Shown here one piece after another: positions 41,708 through 52,760 of a stretch of 64,000 nucleotides of DNA. Location: the NCBI GenBank assembly GCA_964035575.1, contig OZ037932.1:558001-622000 (forward strand), given 5' to 3'. The translations under genes were made by a program, and so were the position numbers. This stretch comes from Rhynchopus sp. YZ270_cl-10. Its lineage: Eukaryota > Euglenozoa > Diplonemea > Diplonemida > Diplonemidae. Under the pieces are notes generated by a model, which made no database searches, was not told the origin of the DNA, and was given only the letters and a program-made list of their open reading frames with translations. Each line of letters starts with the position of its first letter. The stretch's first letter is position 1.

Positions 41708-42325
41708 TCAGGCACCTGACGCTCTCATACTACGGAGCTGCTCGCGTGCAAGCCGCTTCAGGCGTCGCCATTCGTCCACCTATGCCAAGAAAATAATGAA
41801 ATCGGCGTCAAAAATTGGAGTTCATCAAAAAAAAATACAAAAAAGACATACCGGTACTGCAGCAGACCGTCTGTCCTCTTCTGTCGCGCCTGCAAGGATA
41901 TCCATCTGGTCCATCCCACCAACGAGCAGTGCTGGGTAGTGCCGTTCCATGGAGAGTGTGGTAAGCAGTTTGAAGACACGGCTCTGCACTGGGGTGTGCG
42001 GGAAGGGGAAGCCTGGGAGGGTGTCGTCGTGGTCCTGCGCGGCGCTGTGCACGCTGCTGCCGTCTGCACCACCCCTGATGGCGCTTGCACCGCCACCCAC
42101 CACCACGAACACCGTCGCCAGCACAAAAGCTGCCGTCACAATAAACACCAACACCCCACTCCTCCGTGCCTGTGTACCCGTACGCCCCAGCTCCGTATGC
42201 CTCACAGCAGGCACCTGGTTTCCCTTGCTCGTGTGCCGCGGACTCGCCGCACTCCCTGGGCTAGCACAAATCCTCCGAGAAGGGCTTGTGATGCACTCAT
42301 CATCAGTGTGTACGACGAGATTCAT
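41708..42325 (-). CDS. Single-pass membrane protein of unknown function, 2 exons
   Basis: Exons 42325-41852 and 41779-41708 join across a 72-nt intron (GTATGT...GCATAG) to give 181 aa. A transmembrane helix (VLVFIVTAAFVLATVFVVVG, about residues 57-78) separates a Ser/Arg-rich N-terminal part from a soluble part ending KRLAREQLRSMRASGA, encoded mainly by exon 2. No signal peptide, so the helix is likely a signal anchor. No family recognised. An ATCACGCAG acceptor lies about 10 nt before the ATG. Confidence 0.7.
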
Positions 42326-43083
42326 TTTTTTTTTTCTGCGTGATTATGAGGGAAAAAGAGAAAGGCATTCTCGAAAGAACGCAGGACAAAGAGGTTGACG
42401 TGGTAAGCGAGGTTTATTTTTGTGTCATTTTTTTGACTAAAATCAGAAAAATGAGCAAAATAAGAAAGCGGGCTTTGTTTTTTTTGGTGGGTCTGTCCTT
42501 TTTTTTGTGTAAATTCAAAAGAGAGGCGTGGGGGGATGCCAGGGGGATACAAAAAGAGGTTGTTGCAAAGGAGAGAATGTACCCCCCCAAAAAAAGGGGG
42601 ATTTGTTTTTTGTTGTTTGCGTGAAGCTCATTCCTAAGAGTTTTTTTCTTGATTTCCCCTTTTCCGATTTTTTTTGTGCCTTCCTCCTTCCCTCTTCCTC
42701 TTTTCCCCCTTTTTCTCTTTCTCCTTCATTTGTCTTTCTCTTTTTGTGTTGCTCTGAAACACGCTGGAAAGCATGTAACCATGAGAGCAGTAGTAGATGC
42801 AAACCCATATGACATTCCACATTGACCCTTCTCGTAAACAATTGCCTACCGAGGTCATACTTAGGCACTTTACGGGCAAAGACCAAAATATGGGGTAAAA
42901 ACCCATTCCCAAATATTTCGGGAAAAGGGTAGAGGTAGGTAGGACCTATGGACTCTTGTTTATTTGTTGTTTTCTTTTTTGTCTTTTTTTTATTTCGCTG
43001 AATTTGTAAAAATTCGGCAACAGAAAAAAAAAATCTGCTCTCTCCCCTCACCCATTTTGCTTTCTTTGATAAATAACTCTCAA

Positions 43084-43173
43084 ATACCGTCAAAGCAAAA
43101 ATGTTGGAACGCTTGGCCTCGAGCCGAGTGTTCCGACATTATTACGTTCTAACATTTTTTACTTTGACGGTAT
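43084..43173. repeat. Foldback miniature element with nested palindrome
   Basis: Terminal ATACCGTCAAAG returns inverted as CTTTGACGGTAT; inside, AATGTTGGAACGCTTGG pairs with CCGAGTGTTCCGACATT. About 90 bp in total. Two alternative stems are possible. MITE-like. Confidence 0.6.
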
Positions 43174-43278
43174 CCTTCAAGGACACTGAACCCCCCATCC
43201 CCTAAGTATACAAAATATTTTGAGAATCGTGCAAAAAGGAATCTCTTCCAACCTTCCAACAAAAAAAAAGCTTATTAG

Positions 43279-43311
43279 ATAACTCAAAGCCTCTCGTTGC
43301 TTAGTCAACTT
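43279..43311 (-). repeat. Short hairpin repeat, type E
   Basis: ATAACTCAAAGCCTCTCGTT then GCTTAGTCAAC; 145 bp past the stop of the gene at 43456. Confidence 0.5.
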
Positions 43312-43455
43312 ATAAACTATAAAAAAAAATCGATACATTCCGAACTTGCTTTTAAACCTCTCGGCTTCGTGTAGCTTTTTTATACACTCTGTGTCCAATG
43401 TCTGCACTACACCATATTTTTTTTCTCACAACAATTCTCACCCCCCTCCTCCTAA

Positions 43456-44463
43456 TCACCTATATGGGTTGTCTACAACCGTAGCGAGGGGTATCCCTGT
43501 GATGATATCTCTGGTTCTTTCGCGGGTTGCTGTGTATCGAAGGAGGTTCTGGCGTTCGGGGGAGTATTTTGGTGTGACTTCATTCTGCATGGTGGCGATC
43601 TTGAAGGTGTCGGGCATACGCATTTGGTGGTTGCGCCTCTGTATGAAGGGCGTGGCGGGGTCTAAGGGGGCATGGTGCAGAAGCGTGCCGGACTGCACAC
43701 TTTTGTTCATTGCGTCCTCAATAAAGCGCTTTCTGCGGACTCCATTGTCTTTGAGAAGCGTTGCCTCTTTCTGAGCTGTTTCGCGTACACCGCCGTACAA
43801 CGTGCTTTCTGGTGACGTCATGGATTCGCACATCAACACCCCGCAGGGATGCCTATTTTTGCTAATAAAATTGAGTCTCTGATGCGACCTCCGTGCTGCC
43901 GCCAGCTCCGTCCTTGCCCGATCCTCCCCAACCGCCAGCTGATGCTCCCTCCTCCTCTCTGAGGCGCTTACCAGATGTGCCCCAGATCCCTCCAGGACCG
44001 GAACCTCACGCAAAGCCCCGGGGTGCACTTCGTTGTGAAACTTCGGTGCGTCCATGACAAGACGTGTCGTAGCACCCCCAGCACTCCCACTCATCTGCAG
44101 CTTCGCATTCTCTACAACGGAAGGGTGAGACGGAACACCAGCCTGCCACAACGTATCAATATCCATTGCACTCTGCTTCTGCACACCCAATGAGGGAACC
44201 AAATGGTCAATTACAGTAGGCGGCGACCGTTTGCTTTGGTGAACACGAAGTTCCGCACGTCGGTCCGACTCAAACTGAGTCTTGCGGGTAGTACCCCAAA
44301 AGGCGCGTCCATGTGTGCCAGAGAGAAGGGAGGTGTTGGTGGTAAGGGCCTTGCTGGTATTTGTCTGGTGCAAGTCAAGCGGCGGCTGTGGTGATAAAAA
44401 ACCATCAATACGCCATTCACGGTGCTTTCCACGAGCCCTCCGTGAACTCTCCCAGTCACTCAT
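43456..44463 (-). CDS. Conserved-looking basic protein, unknown
   Basis: Single exon, 335 aa. No signal, membrane helix or enzyme motif. It is rich in Arg, His and Ser/Thr, with short motifs that look structured (CGVLMCESMTSPESTLYGG, RTRDIITGIPLATVV). The pattern of many short peptides with Arg and aromatic residues recalls flagellar or microtubule-associated proteins, but that is only impression. Upstream is a CTTCTTCTT-rich tract with no close AG. Confidence 0.6.
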   Translation of the reverse strand: MSDWESSRRARGKHREWRIDGFLSPQPPLDLHQTNTSKALTTNTSLLSGTHGRAFWGTTRKTQFESDRRAELRVHQSKRSPPTVIDHLVPSLGVQKQSAMDIDTLWQAGVPSHPSVVENAKLQMSGSAGGATTRLVMDAPKFHNEVHPGALREVPVLEGSGAHLVSASERRREHQLAVGEDRARTELAAARRSHQRLNFISKNRHPCGVLMCESMTSPESTLYGGVRETAQKEATLLKDNGVRRKRFIEDAMNKSVQSGTLLHHAPLDPATPFIQRRNHQMRMPDTFKIATMQNEVTPKYSPERQNLLRYTATRERTRDIITGIPLATVVDNPYR

Positions 44464-44781
44464 TGTGGAGGGGTTAAGAAGAAGAAGACGAAGAGGGAAA
44501 GGGGAGAGGGGAGAGGAGGGGTGAGGGAGGAGGGAGGGGGAAGAGTGTCTTTTTTGAGTGGTGTTGGGGGTGGGGTGGGGTGGGGTGGGGGTTGTGAGAA
44601 AAGAGAAAAATGTGAAAAAGGTTCAGAGGTTTGTGTTTCTTTCTTGTTTCAAACAAAAAGGTAAGAGAAGTGTGTGAAGTGAGGTAAGATTTTAGTTTGC
44701 TCGATCCTAAAAAAAGGAGGGCAAAAAAAAATGAAACTCAAGAATGTGCGGATCAGAAAAACAAATAAACTCAACTGAATT

Positions 44782-44904
44782 CCATGGTTTGTACCTTTTG
44801 GATGCTAGCCGAAAAGGTGTTGTTGTCAATCACACTCTCAAAACGCAAATCATAGGAGTGGTCAACACACAACACCCCTCCGGGCGGGGGAAGGCACTCC
44901 ATGG
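44782..44904. repeat. Dispersed repeat, type G, copy 1
   Basis: About 123 bp bounded by CCATGG at both ends, containing GCTAGCCG, CAACACAACACCCCTCC-like sequence and GGGGGAAGGC. Confidence 0.5.
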
Positions 44905-44954
44905 CCGAACAAAAAAGGAAAAAAAAACGGGACTTTTCTCTTGACGACAACGAG

Positions 44955-45025
44955 GAGTTGAAAGCACACACGCCTTACCGTTCATCGGCAGACGTAGGCA
45001 CTGGTTCTCCGCGGGTTATATAAAG
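44955..45025 (-). repeat. Dispersed repeat, type C
   Basis: Adjacent to a type-E repeat; shares CACTGGTTCTCCGCGGGTTAT with 6338. Confidence 0.55.
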
Positions 45026-45031
45026 CTTTGC

Positions 45032-45070
45032 ATGATAACCCTAAGCCTCTCGTGCTTAGTCACCTTGACC
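45032..45070 (-). repeat. Short hairpin repeat, type E (best copy)
   Basis: Minus reading GGTGA-CTAAGC-ACGAGAG-GCTTAG-GG-TTATC is a near-perfect hairpin with a 7-nt ACGAGAG loop. Taken as the type member. Confidence 0.6.
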
Positions 45071-45151
45071 ACAAAAGAAAAATCGTTTCATATACTAACT
45101 ATTCTACTGAATAGATGGTATAATAGAAAAATCGAAATACGGACACTTCCA

Positions 45152-45272
45152 CCATGGTTTGCACCTTTGTATGCTAGCCGGAGAGGTATTGCTGCCAGCC
45201 ACTATCGCAGATCCTATCACGTGGCAGGTGGCAACACAACACCCCTCCGGTCGGGGGGAAGGCGCTCCATGG
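45152..45272. repeat. Dispersed repeat, type G, copy 2
   Basis: Direct repeat of 44782-44904 with the same CCATGG ends; the middle third has diverged. Confidence 0.5.
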
Positions 45273-45415
45273 TTGGAAAATGGGAAAATATTTGTTGACT
45301 GAAATCAATCGTCGTGCTTTGTTCCGAACTCACATTACAAAATAAAAAAACATGACTTCTTTTGAGGAATGTCAGAATAGCTTTGAATGCGTGTTTTCCC
45401 CTACCTCACTTCGCC

Positions 45416-46228
45416 TCACATCATCACCAGAGATGCGCACACTGCCGAATGGTCTGAGAACCACTGTACATTGCGTGCATCCAGCCCCTCTGGAACGCAG
45501 TGCAAAACGTTGTTGTGTGGTGAGGGTGGTTCACACTGGACAGTGCCAGCGAGCGTGACGGACGGCGACATGGTGATGTAGTCGATCTTCGAGAACCCTC
45601 TATCGCCTGCACACGTCGTTGTGTCCAGCGCCTCTGTCACATCCACCCACCCCTCCGGCAAGCACTCCCTCCTGAACTGCTCTCTGCACTGTACAGGGAC
45701 ACAGAGGTTCCAGTCTCCAACTGCAACCCAGTTCTTTATGTCTGGTTGGATTTGCGAGAAAAGCTCGCGGGTGTTGAAGCATCCTTGGGCGAACCGTGGT
45801 GCCCATGGCACATGGGCGTTGATGACACCAAAGACAGCCCCGCTGTTTGATTCGAGGACGACGTTCATCATGCGTTTTGAGCCTTTGTTGCCTGCTGCCT
45901 TGGAGAAGAGGACGGAGGATGTGCTGCGCACTGCCAAGGTGTTGCGGACGAGGAAGAGAAGGCCGTCGTTCCTGCATGCTTCGTGGGCGACAACGTTGTG
46001 TCCATGGCGGTGTGCAATCTCAGCAACCAGCGCCATCCAAGACGCATGCGCACTGCCGTACGGAAACTCCTGCATCGCCACCACATCCACCCCAGGCAGC
46101 GTCCGCTCCAGCCACCCGCAGAACAGCCGCGTCCGCTCCTCCAAGGGCACAACGTACGCCGCCTTGCAGTACCGCCGGTAGTACTCCTCAAAGAGAACGT
46201 TCACAGTGCAGACGTTGACTGTCGTCAT
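45416..46228 (-). CDS. Endonuclease/exonuclease/phosphatase (EEP) fold hydrolase
   Basis: Single exon, 270 aa. The EEP active-site set is present in order: Asn in TVNV near the N-terminus, VVAMQEFPYG (metal-binding Glu), VINAHVPWAP (His), VAVGDWNLCVP (Asp and Asn of GDxN), KIDYI, and WFSDHSAVCASL (final Asp-His). The fold covers AP endonucleases, DNase I, sphingomyelinases, deadenylases and inositol phosphatases; length and lack of extra domains do not choose between them. No signal peptide, so it is probably cytosolic or nuclear. Unlike the 5-phosphatase-like gene at 7112, this one should be catalytically competent. Confidence 0.85.
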   Translation of the reverse strand: MTTVNVCTVNVLFEEYYRRYCKAAYVVPLEERTRLFCGWLERTLPGVDVVAMQEFPYGSAHASWMALVAEIAHRHGHNVVAHEACRNDGLLFLVRNTLAVRSTSSVLFSKAAGNKGSKRMMNVVLESNSGAVFGVINAHVPWAPRFAQGCFNTRELFSQIQPDIKNWVAVGDWNLCVPVQCREQFRRECLPEGWVDVTEALDTTTCAGDRGFSKIDYITMSPSVTLAGTVQCEPPSPHNNVLHCVPEGLDARNVQWFSDHSAVCASLVMM

Positions 46229-46679
46229 TTTTTTTTTCTTTGTGTTGTTGTGTCTACTGAACTGTTGTGAGCCATTGGTGGTTTTAAAGAAAAGTCATCA
46301 AGATGGATCTACGGTATCCGCACAGTATGAGGTGATACTATACCTCCACAGATGGTACTACGGGGAAACCGGAGGGAAAACTATATCATCCGCCAACTGA
46401 TCTTGATAATAAAAATACAGTGTTTTTTTTTCGTTGAACTCAGCGGGAAAAATAATGGGCGAGATTGTCTTTATTTTCGTGTGTTCGGATCACATCCGTT
46501 TTGTTTTTTTTTTTTTTTGAAAATGTCGAGAAAGTCAAGAGGGAGGGTCGAAGTATTATTCTTTTTGTGTCGTTTTCTTTTGTGCGGCTAGATTTTTAGA
46601 AAAGAGGATGCAGGAGGGGGTGGGGGGTATCTCAACGAAGATGCTCTCCTTTGGCCTGTGTGTCATCAACCACAAAAAG

Positions 46680-46722
46680 TTGACCTTGAAATACAAAAGC
46701 CCTCTCGTGAACAGTGTACCTC
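46680..46722 (-). repeat. Dispersed repeat, type D (short copy)
   Basis: TTGACCTTGAAATACAAAAG and CCCTCTCGTGAACAGTGTAC; only the hairpin third of the long form. Confidence 0.5.
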
Positions 46723-46859
46723 AAAAAAAAATATATGTGAAGATAACAACATGGCAAGCTGTCTACAGCACTCACATTCAAGGAGAACAAAAATAAAAGC
46801 AACGACATATCTGGGGTATTTGTACTTTGCAGGGAGGAAAAAAGTGAATTTTTTTGGTA

Positions 46860-46892
46860 GGATGACCTGAGCCTCATGTGCTTGGTCACCTA
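46860..46892 (-). repeat. Short hairpin repeat, type E
   Basis: GGATGACCTGAGCCTCATGT then GCTTGGTCACC; paired bases have changed in concert relative to 45032 (GAGC/GCTT against AAGC/GCTT keeps a G-T pair). Confidence 0.5.
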
Positions 46893-47288
46893 GAAACTCC
46901 CAGATGAAACGAACACACAGAAAAAAAACAAAATTTTCTCTTCCTCTTTCAGCACTCTCACATCCAGTTAGGGAGGATACCAAAGAACAGACACACCATA
47001 GAATAACATGAACGCCCTCACAAGAACGTCATAACCCCCCTTTTTTTTGAACCCCTAAAAAAGAAAAGAAATGGAGCTTATACATAAGCAATGCCAACTA
47101 CGCTATTTCCAACAATGTATTTTAGATCTGCCTCTCGGACACATCTATGAAAAGTATTGAGAAAAACAAAAAATGCTGGAGGTGTTCATCACCCCCCTCT
47201 TTCCCCCCCCTTTTCCCCACCCCTAGAATTGTACAGAATCAAAGCACAAACGTTGTCCCCTCTCGGAATGTCCCTCTTTCTTCGTCAC

Positions 47289-50097
47289 CTATCGAATTTT
47301 TTCAAAGTAGAGGCAATATGCCTTTTCGAAGTCGGGGGAGCCTGTGGCTGTGTGGGTGCGTTCGTCGCTGAAGAATTGCCATTTTTTGTCGAACTTGCCT
47401 TTGACGTCTGCGGTGTAGTGCCCACCACCAATGCCTCCGTCATGGTTGACGAGGGCGACTAGCTCGTAGAGGTGCTTGCCGGGAGGGCCGCTTATGAAGG
47501 GGGATAGGTCGAGCTTCTGGCCGAAGCGTACCTTGTGGCGGATCTTGTCTGCCAGGTTGCCCATAGTGCGGAAGCGGCTCAAGGTGATGACCAATGTGTT
47601 CGGTGAGTCCCATAGGGACAGCTGCTTGCGTGCACGCACCTTCCGTCCGCACCCATCGCATTTCCATTCATTGCCCTCCGGCAGGAGCTCCTCCTCCGTG
47701 TATTTGACGAGGCAGTCCGACAGCGTCGCATCCTGCCGCATCTCAATAGGTAGTTGCAAACTCTGCTGCACACTAAAGGACACAGACCGGTGCGAGCACC
47801 GTGTGCACCGTACAGTGCTGCGCTCCACAAAGCCAAATGTGTTCGCAACAAAGGACCGGTTGTTGATGTTGTACGAAGCAAGGCTCTCTGCCGCAATCAC
47901 ATCGTCGCCCTTCCCGCGTCCATGGATCTCGGGGACAGGCCCGCGCTTCTTCACCAAATTGAGGTCCTCGTGCATGTAGCCAAGAAGGGTCTGCAGGAAC
48001 TCATTTGCGTCCTGCTGGCTCTGCCCCGCGAAAGACTCGTTCGCAACCCCCATCGCGTACTTGAACTGCGACGGCGAGACAGGGTACTGTGCAGGGTGGT
48101 GCATGTCGCCCACAACGCGTGCGAATGTGTTCGCCACGCGCCCCTTCTGTCCCATGATGTTCGTGGTGTTCACCCACTGCAGGTATGTGTCGTTCAGGAA
48201 CGGCACCGTCACGGACGTCGCCATGAGTGCCTGCAGGGTGGAGTTCAGGTAGCATGTGTTCCCAAGGTTGACCAGACCACGGCGTGTCTGCTGCTTGCCC
48301 GACGGGGGTGCAGTGTACGTCCAGTACGTGTCCTTGAGGGACTGAGCGTGCACAGCCTGTTTGTTGACAACAAGCAGGTTCGCTTGCTGCGGCCTGCTTG
48401 GGGGTGGGCGGGTCGGTGTTGGTGTAGGTGCTGGCTGCACGGCGGCAGCGGTGGTGGGGTGTGCATAGGGGCTGGGGGCGGTGTACGGCTGTGGCGGCTG
48501 GGGATGCTGGGATGGTGGGGGACGCTGCTGGGCTGCCAGGTTGTCACGCTCGAGCATGATCTCCACAAGCTGTGCCGCATGCGCGAGGTCGGTCTTGGCC
48601 GCATCGCACCTGCCCTGCGTGTCACGAAGCCTCTTGTCACCTTCTGGGGAGAGGACGACGCCAGAGGACCTGATGGTGGCGAGGCTGCGGAGGATGTTCT
48701 CGAGGGCCTTGTTCCACGAGGCGACGTGGACCTGCCCTGCAGGCGTCATGAGGTGGCACTGTTGCACGTTGCCGTTGTTGTCCAACACGTTGCTGCAATC
48801 CTGGTGGACACGTGCCGCGTTCTGTGCAATTTGGAGCGCATCCCTGTTGCAGTTGACGACGTACGTCTCTGACTCCACCCGCTGCGCCTCTTCGAACTCC
48901 CTCTGCTGCGTCCTGCTCTCCTCAACACGCCGTGCGGCAGCAAGGTCTGCACTCTGCTGTGCCTGCTCCAAGGCCACACGCTGGCTTTCCTCTGCCTCGC
49001 GCTGTCGCTTCTTTTGTTCCTCTGCCTGTGCACGCGACGCTGCCTCTGCTAGGCGGATCTGTTCTATCTGATGCCGTGCGGTCTCGGCCATGCCTGCACC
49101 TTGCACGCCTTCGTACTTCTTGCTGTCATCCTGTAGGTGTTATGTTTTATGTTGCGTTGTGCTGTGATGTGCTGCTACATACCATTAGTTTGCTAAGCAC
49201 TGCAGCAGAGTTCTTCTGTGCAGCAGCAACGGTGTCCGTCTCCGCAGGTGCCAGGAGCAGCTCCGTCGCCCACTTCGATGGGAGTGGTGGTGCGTTGGGG
49301 TCGCTGTGTGCTGGGGCGAGTGATGGGTATGCTGCCGTGGCACCACCACCTGTGGAGAACAGCGCAGACATTGCGTTGGCTGGCTGTCCTGTGGCTGTTG
49401 ACGGCACTATGGGTGCTGGTGCTGGTGCTGGTGCAAGGAGCGAGTTGATCGCAGGAACCTTTGGCTCGAATGCGGGCACAACACTCAACTCAACTATTTC
49501 CATCGGCCGTGTTGTGTACGACGACGACTGTAGGGATTTCCACTCGCTTTCCTCCGTCGTGTACAGTTCTCGCCGCTGGCTTACCTCTGCCTGCGGGATG
49601 AGCTTGATGTATGTATCAAGCTCCTGCAGCAATCTCTTCTGCTCGTCTTTCCGTGCCTGCTCCTTCTGCTTCTTTACTTGCTCTATTCGCTGGTTGAAGC
49701 TGACTTCGAGGCGCTTGTCGAAGTCTTCGAGGAGGGTGCATGCTTGATTGAAGCGGCGTTTATTTTCGTCGTAGAAGGACTGCAAAGAACCCCTTTTTGC
49801 TGCAGACATTTGGGGCCACTCCTTTGTCACTTTATCGTACCATGTGAACACGAACAGGTAGTAATGGATATACGCCCAGTCGACGCGCCCAGATTCCGCA
49901 AACTTCTTCCCATTCTCCATGAGCAGGACCAGCCCTATGCGAAGAGTCTTGACCATCCGTGCCTCACTCTTGTCTGCCTTCCATGTCTCCAGCGTCTGCT
50001 CTGCACGTGCCTTCACTTCCTTTTTGTAGTCTACATATGACATTTGGTCGTGGTCCAACGCCACGGCAGGCGAGTCATACTGCAACGAATTGTCCAT
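47289..50097 (-). CDS. USP8-like ubiquitin-specific protease, 2 exons
   Basis: Exons 50097-49183 and 49130-47289 join across a 52-nt intron to give 918 aa. The start at 50097 follows a CCACTACAG acceptor by 26 nt. Residues about 10-140 form a helical domain like the USP8 N-terminal dimerisation/MIT-like module; a coiled coil, an Ala/Pro-rich linker and a second Glu/Gln-rich coil follow. The USP domain covers the last ~370 residues: Cys box NLGNTCYLNSTLQALM, QQDANEFLQTLLGYMHEDL, two CxxC pairs (CTRC, CDGC) of the zinc ribbon, and His box GGIGGGHYTADVKG. The catalytic set looks complete. USP8 acts on endosomal cargo; here the rhodanese domain found in animal USP8 is not seen. A role in endosomal sorting is inferred. 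Confidence 0.87.
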
Positions 50098-50284
50098 CTT
50101 GTATTGTGTAAAGTCTTCTGTAGTGGATGGTAGTGTCTGTTCTGCACCCACACATTTTGTAACAAATGGGGTGTGGGGGGAAACCTTGGATAATCTACTG
50201 GGCAAAGACAGTCATATACACCCTCCCTCCCTTAAGCTCTCTACACAACTCTACTCTAATTGGTTTACATATGTTTTGTACACT

Positions 50285-51537
50285 TTATAGCGGCTGAGGC
50301 GTGGGGGGGAACGATGGGTTTGGTGTTGGGGAGACGGAGCGGCTTTGGCGGCCGCCCTTTTGGAGGTCGTGCAGGGCGCGTGGGAGGCGGCAGAGGCCGC
50401 AGACACTGACGCCCCATTCTGGTTTGAAGTCGTGTGCAGGGAAGGATGTTTTGGGGGCACCGCTTTTCGCAGCATCAAGTGAATCCCATATATCGGTCAA
50501 CTTCCGAAACACATTCGCCTTCGCCACCGCCGCATCCACCACCACCGCCTTCGCTGGCGACGCAGCGCGCACTGAAGCTAAAGGCACCGTCGGCACCTCA
50601 ACTGGCAGGATCGGCTGTTGCGGTAGCTGGGGTCGCGGCGCAACACTCACCCCAGGTGAATACTCCAAGCGCACTGGAGACCCAGAAAGCGCCTGCGCCA
50701 CTTTGTCGCGGATATGCGGACTGACCTCCCCTTCTCTGAGAGGCGTTCCAGGAAGGTACGCCACCGGAGGAGGGGACTGTGGAGGGATCGGCGCCTCTGT
50801 TTTCTGCTGCGTGATATACGTGCTGGGCTGTGCGGAGGACGGTGCTGGCTGTGATAACTTCCCCACCCCACTGCTGCGCCTGCCCCCTGACACAGCACGG
50901 CGCACCGCAGGCGAGGGTGACGCCTTAACCTTCCCCCGCGTGGGTGTAGCCCCACCCACAGAGCTCGAGGTCGAGGCACGTACTCTCCCTGCAGACGCAG
51001 TACGGCTGAACCTCCCCGCCACCGGTGTTCCCCCCAACCCAGGGGTCGACTGAACACCTGTCGAGACGAACCTTCCCCGCAAGGAGGAGCTGCGTGGTGG
51101 TGTGCCTGGTTCGCGGTGTGTGGAGGAGGTTTGCGGGTTTGAGGTGGTGGAAGTGATGGCACCTGGCTTCGGACGGACCGTCAGAGTGCCGTGTAGTGAA
51201 TGAAGCTCTTGGCGGTTGGAGAGTTGGTGGCCTGTAGGGTATTGTTAGTTTGGTCTTGTAGTGTGATGAGGGGGCACATACCATCTTCCGAGTGAACGCT
51301 TATCTGCGACGCCTTGAGGGCAATGTTGTTGTCGGGGCCAAATGCAAAGAGCTTGACAGCCTCTTGGATGAGGTCCGATGTGTCTCTGTAGGGGGTGTTG
51401 AGTGGTACAAGAAAGTTGCAACATGAGGGGGGTGGGGAGTGGGGGGTGGGGGGCAAGACGACATACGACAGCTCATCCAACGTTACCTTGAGTGCCTCCT
51501 CCTCCGAGTCACTGCTTCGTTTGACCCATATTTTCAT
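50285..51537 (-). CDS. Pro/Ser-rich protein with beta-grasp-like start and C-terminal CxxC, 3 exons
   Basis: Exons 51537-51467, 51385-51282 and 51231-50285 join across introns of 81 and 50 nt (donors GTATGT) to give 373 aa. The spliced start (MKIWVKRSSDSEEEALKVTL, then DTSDLIQEAVKLFAF) and LHSLHGTLTV alternate strands and a helix like a small ubiquitin-like or RBD fold, a weak suggestion. The long middle is Pro/Ser/Thr/Arg-rich and probably disordered. Near the end a helix (ANVFRKLTDIWDSLDAAK) precedes HDFKPEWGVSVCGLCRLPR, whose CxxC and nearby His could bind zinc. A CTCCTCCAG acceptor lies upstream. Function unknown. Confidence 0.7.
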
Positions 51538-52760
51538 TACTATTTTTGGGACCCAAACCCAACTTCTGGAGGAGAGTGTTTTTGTTGTTGTTGTTGTTTT
51601 TTTTTTTTTGGTCAGGTTTTACTATTTTGCACACCTCAGGTTTCTGAATGCGGATATTCTTAATAAGTTGGTGAGTGCAAAAACCCCCTCTGTGAACGCC
51701 GTCATCGGATCTCCACGGGGTTACCGAACCCCCCATCTAGAAGAACAGAAGAAAGGGGGGGGTCATAGCTTTTTTTTATTTTCGACGGTACTGCGTCATG
51801 TTTGGGAGGGCAACTGTCCCCACCCTACTCCCTCAAAGGGAAATAATCATGCCTTGACACCCCCCCAATCTACTCGAAGCACGAGGGAATCGAAACACAG
51901 GGTCTCGTAGCTGAGCGATTGGGGTGGGTTTTTTTTTATTATGCCTGCAATCTCTTTTACACCTACTGGTGTAAAGATCTGTACTCAAAAGTCGGTCCAA
52001 ACATTTTTTTTAAATTTAGATTTGTTGTTTGGGTCTCAAAGAGGGTTTCGACTACAATTGTAACCTCCCCCTAACAAAGGAAAAAAGGGAAGGCCCAGGA
52101 TACGCACAGATGGCATACCTCGTTCCTAAAGGGAGTGGAAGAAGATGAAACAAATTAGGAAGCTCTGGTCTTGAAAACCCTTTTTTCTGTTTTCTTGAAA
52201 ACTTCGTTTTTTTTTTGTATTAGCGTAGCCTAGAGTGTTCTATCCACTAATACTAATTTTCATTTTTTCTTCTTTTTGTTGTTCTTTAGTTCCAAAGGGT
52301 GGCATTGACAAATAACACACCATCCCTTCATTCAAGAAAACTAATCCCAACGAAGCACCCATTGTGTCAACAACTATTTTTTTTTCAAACCCAGGTTAAG
52401 TTAGGATGGGGGTAAAAGGAAGTTCGAAGAAACCCAAGGCTTTTGCAATGCAAGATAAAAAAAATGGTTACTGATGCAGACCTCCACGCACAATGTCATC
52501 CAGAGAAAAACTTGAAAGATAAATTCCTCTCGTGCAGCACACAAGCTAAAAACAACTTGCAATATTGAAAATATATTTTCAAGGGACCAATGTTCGGCTA
52601 ATTCTTGCCTCTTTTTTTGCCCTTCTTTTGAAATTTCATGAAAATATCAAAAAAATGAAACAAAGCCCCGAAGTAGCCCCCCCACACACACCCTCCCCCC
52701 CTACCCCCTCCCAGCTTTACTTTCGGGGCCTTTTTTATTCAAAAAAAAAAAATATTGTGA
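51538..52760. other. Intergenic DNA, no gene seen
   Basis: Has a type-C repeat (51673-51734), a GTT microsatellite on the plus strand near 51580 and T runs. A tRNA-like stretch near 51880-51930 does not fold as a tRNA. Confidence 0.55.
51673..51734 (-). repeat. Dispersed repeat, type C (diverged)
   Basis: GAGTGCAAAAACCCCCTCTG then CGGATCTCCACGGGGTTACC and GAACCCC. Confidence 0.45.

Larger units (their letters stand above)
42326..43455. other. Intergenic DNA with a foldback element
   Basis: Palindromic element at 43084-43173 and a type-E repeat at 43279; otherwise purine/pyrimidine runs without genes. Confidence 0.55.
44464..45415. other. Intergenic DNA with repeats C, E and G
   Basis: Two G repeats (44782 and 45152), one C (44955) and one E (45032) fill most of the interval. 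Confidence 0.6.
46229..47288. other. Intergenic DNA with repeats D and E
   Basis: Repeat D (short) at 46680 and type E at 46860; otherwise A/T-rich, no gene. Confidence 0.55.

Noticed and set aside
51880-51930. tRNA-like stretch (minus reading with TTCGATTCC and complementary CCCCAAT/ATTGGGG ends)
   Set aside because: No T-stem or anticodon stem forms and the length is only about 62 nt.
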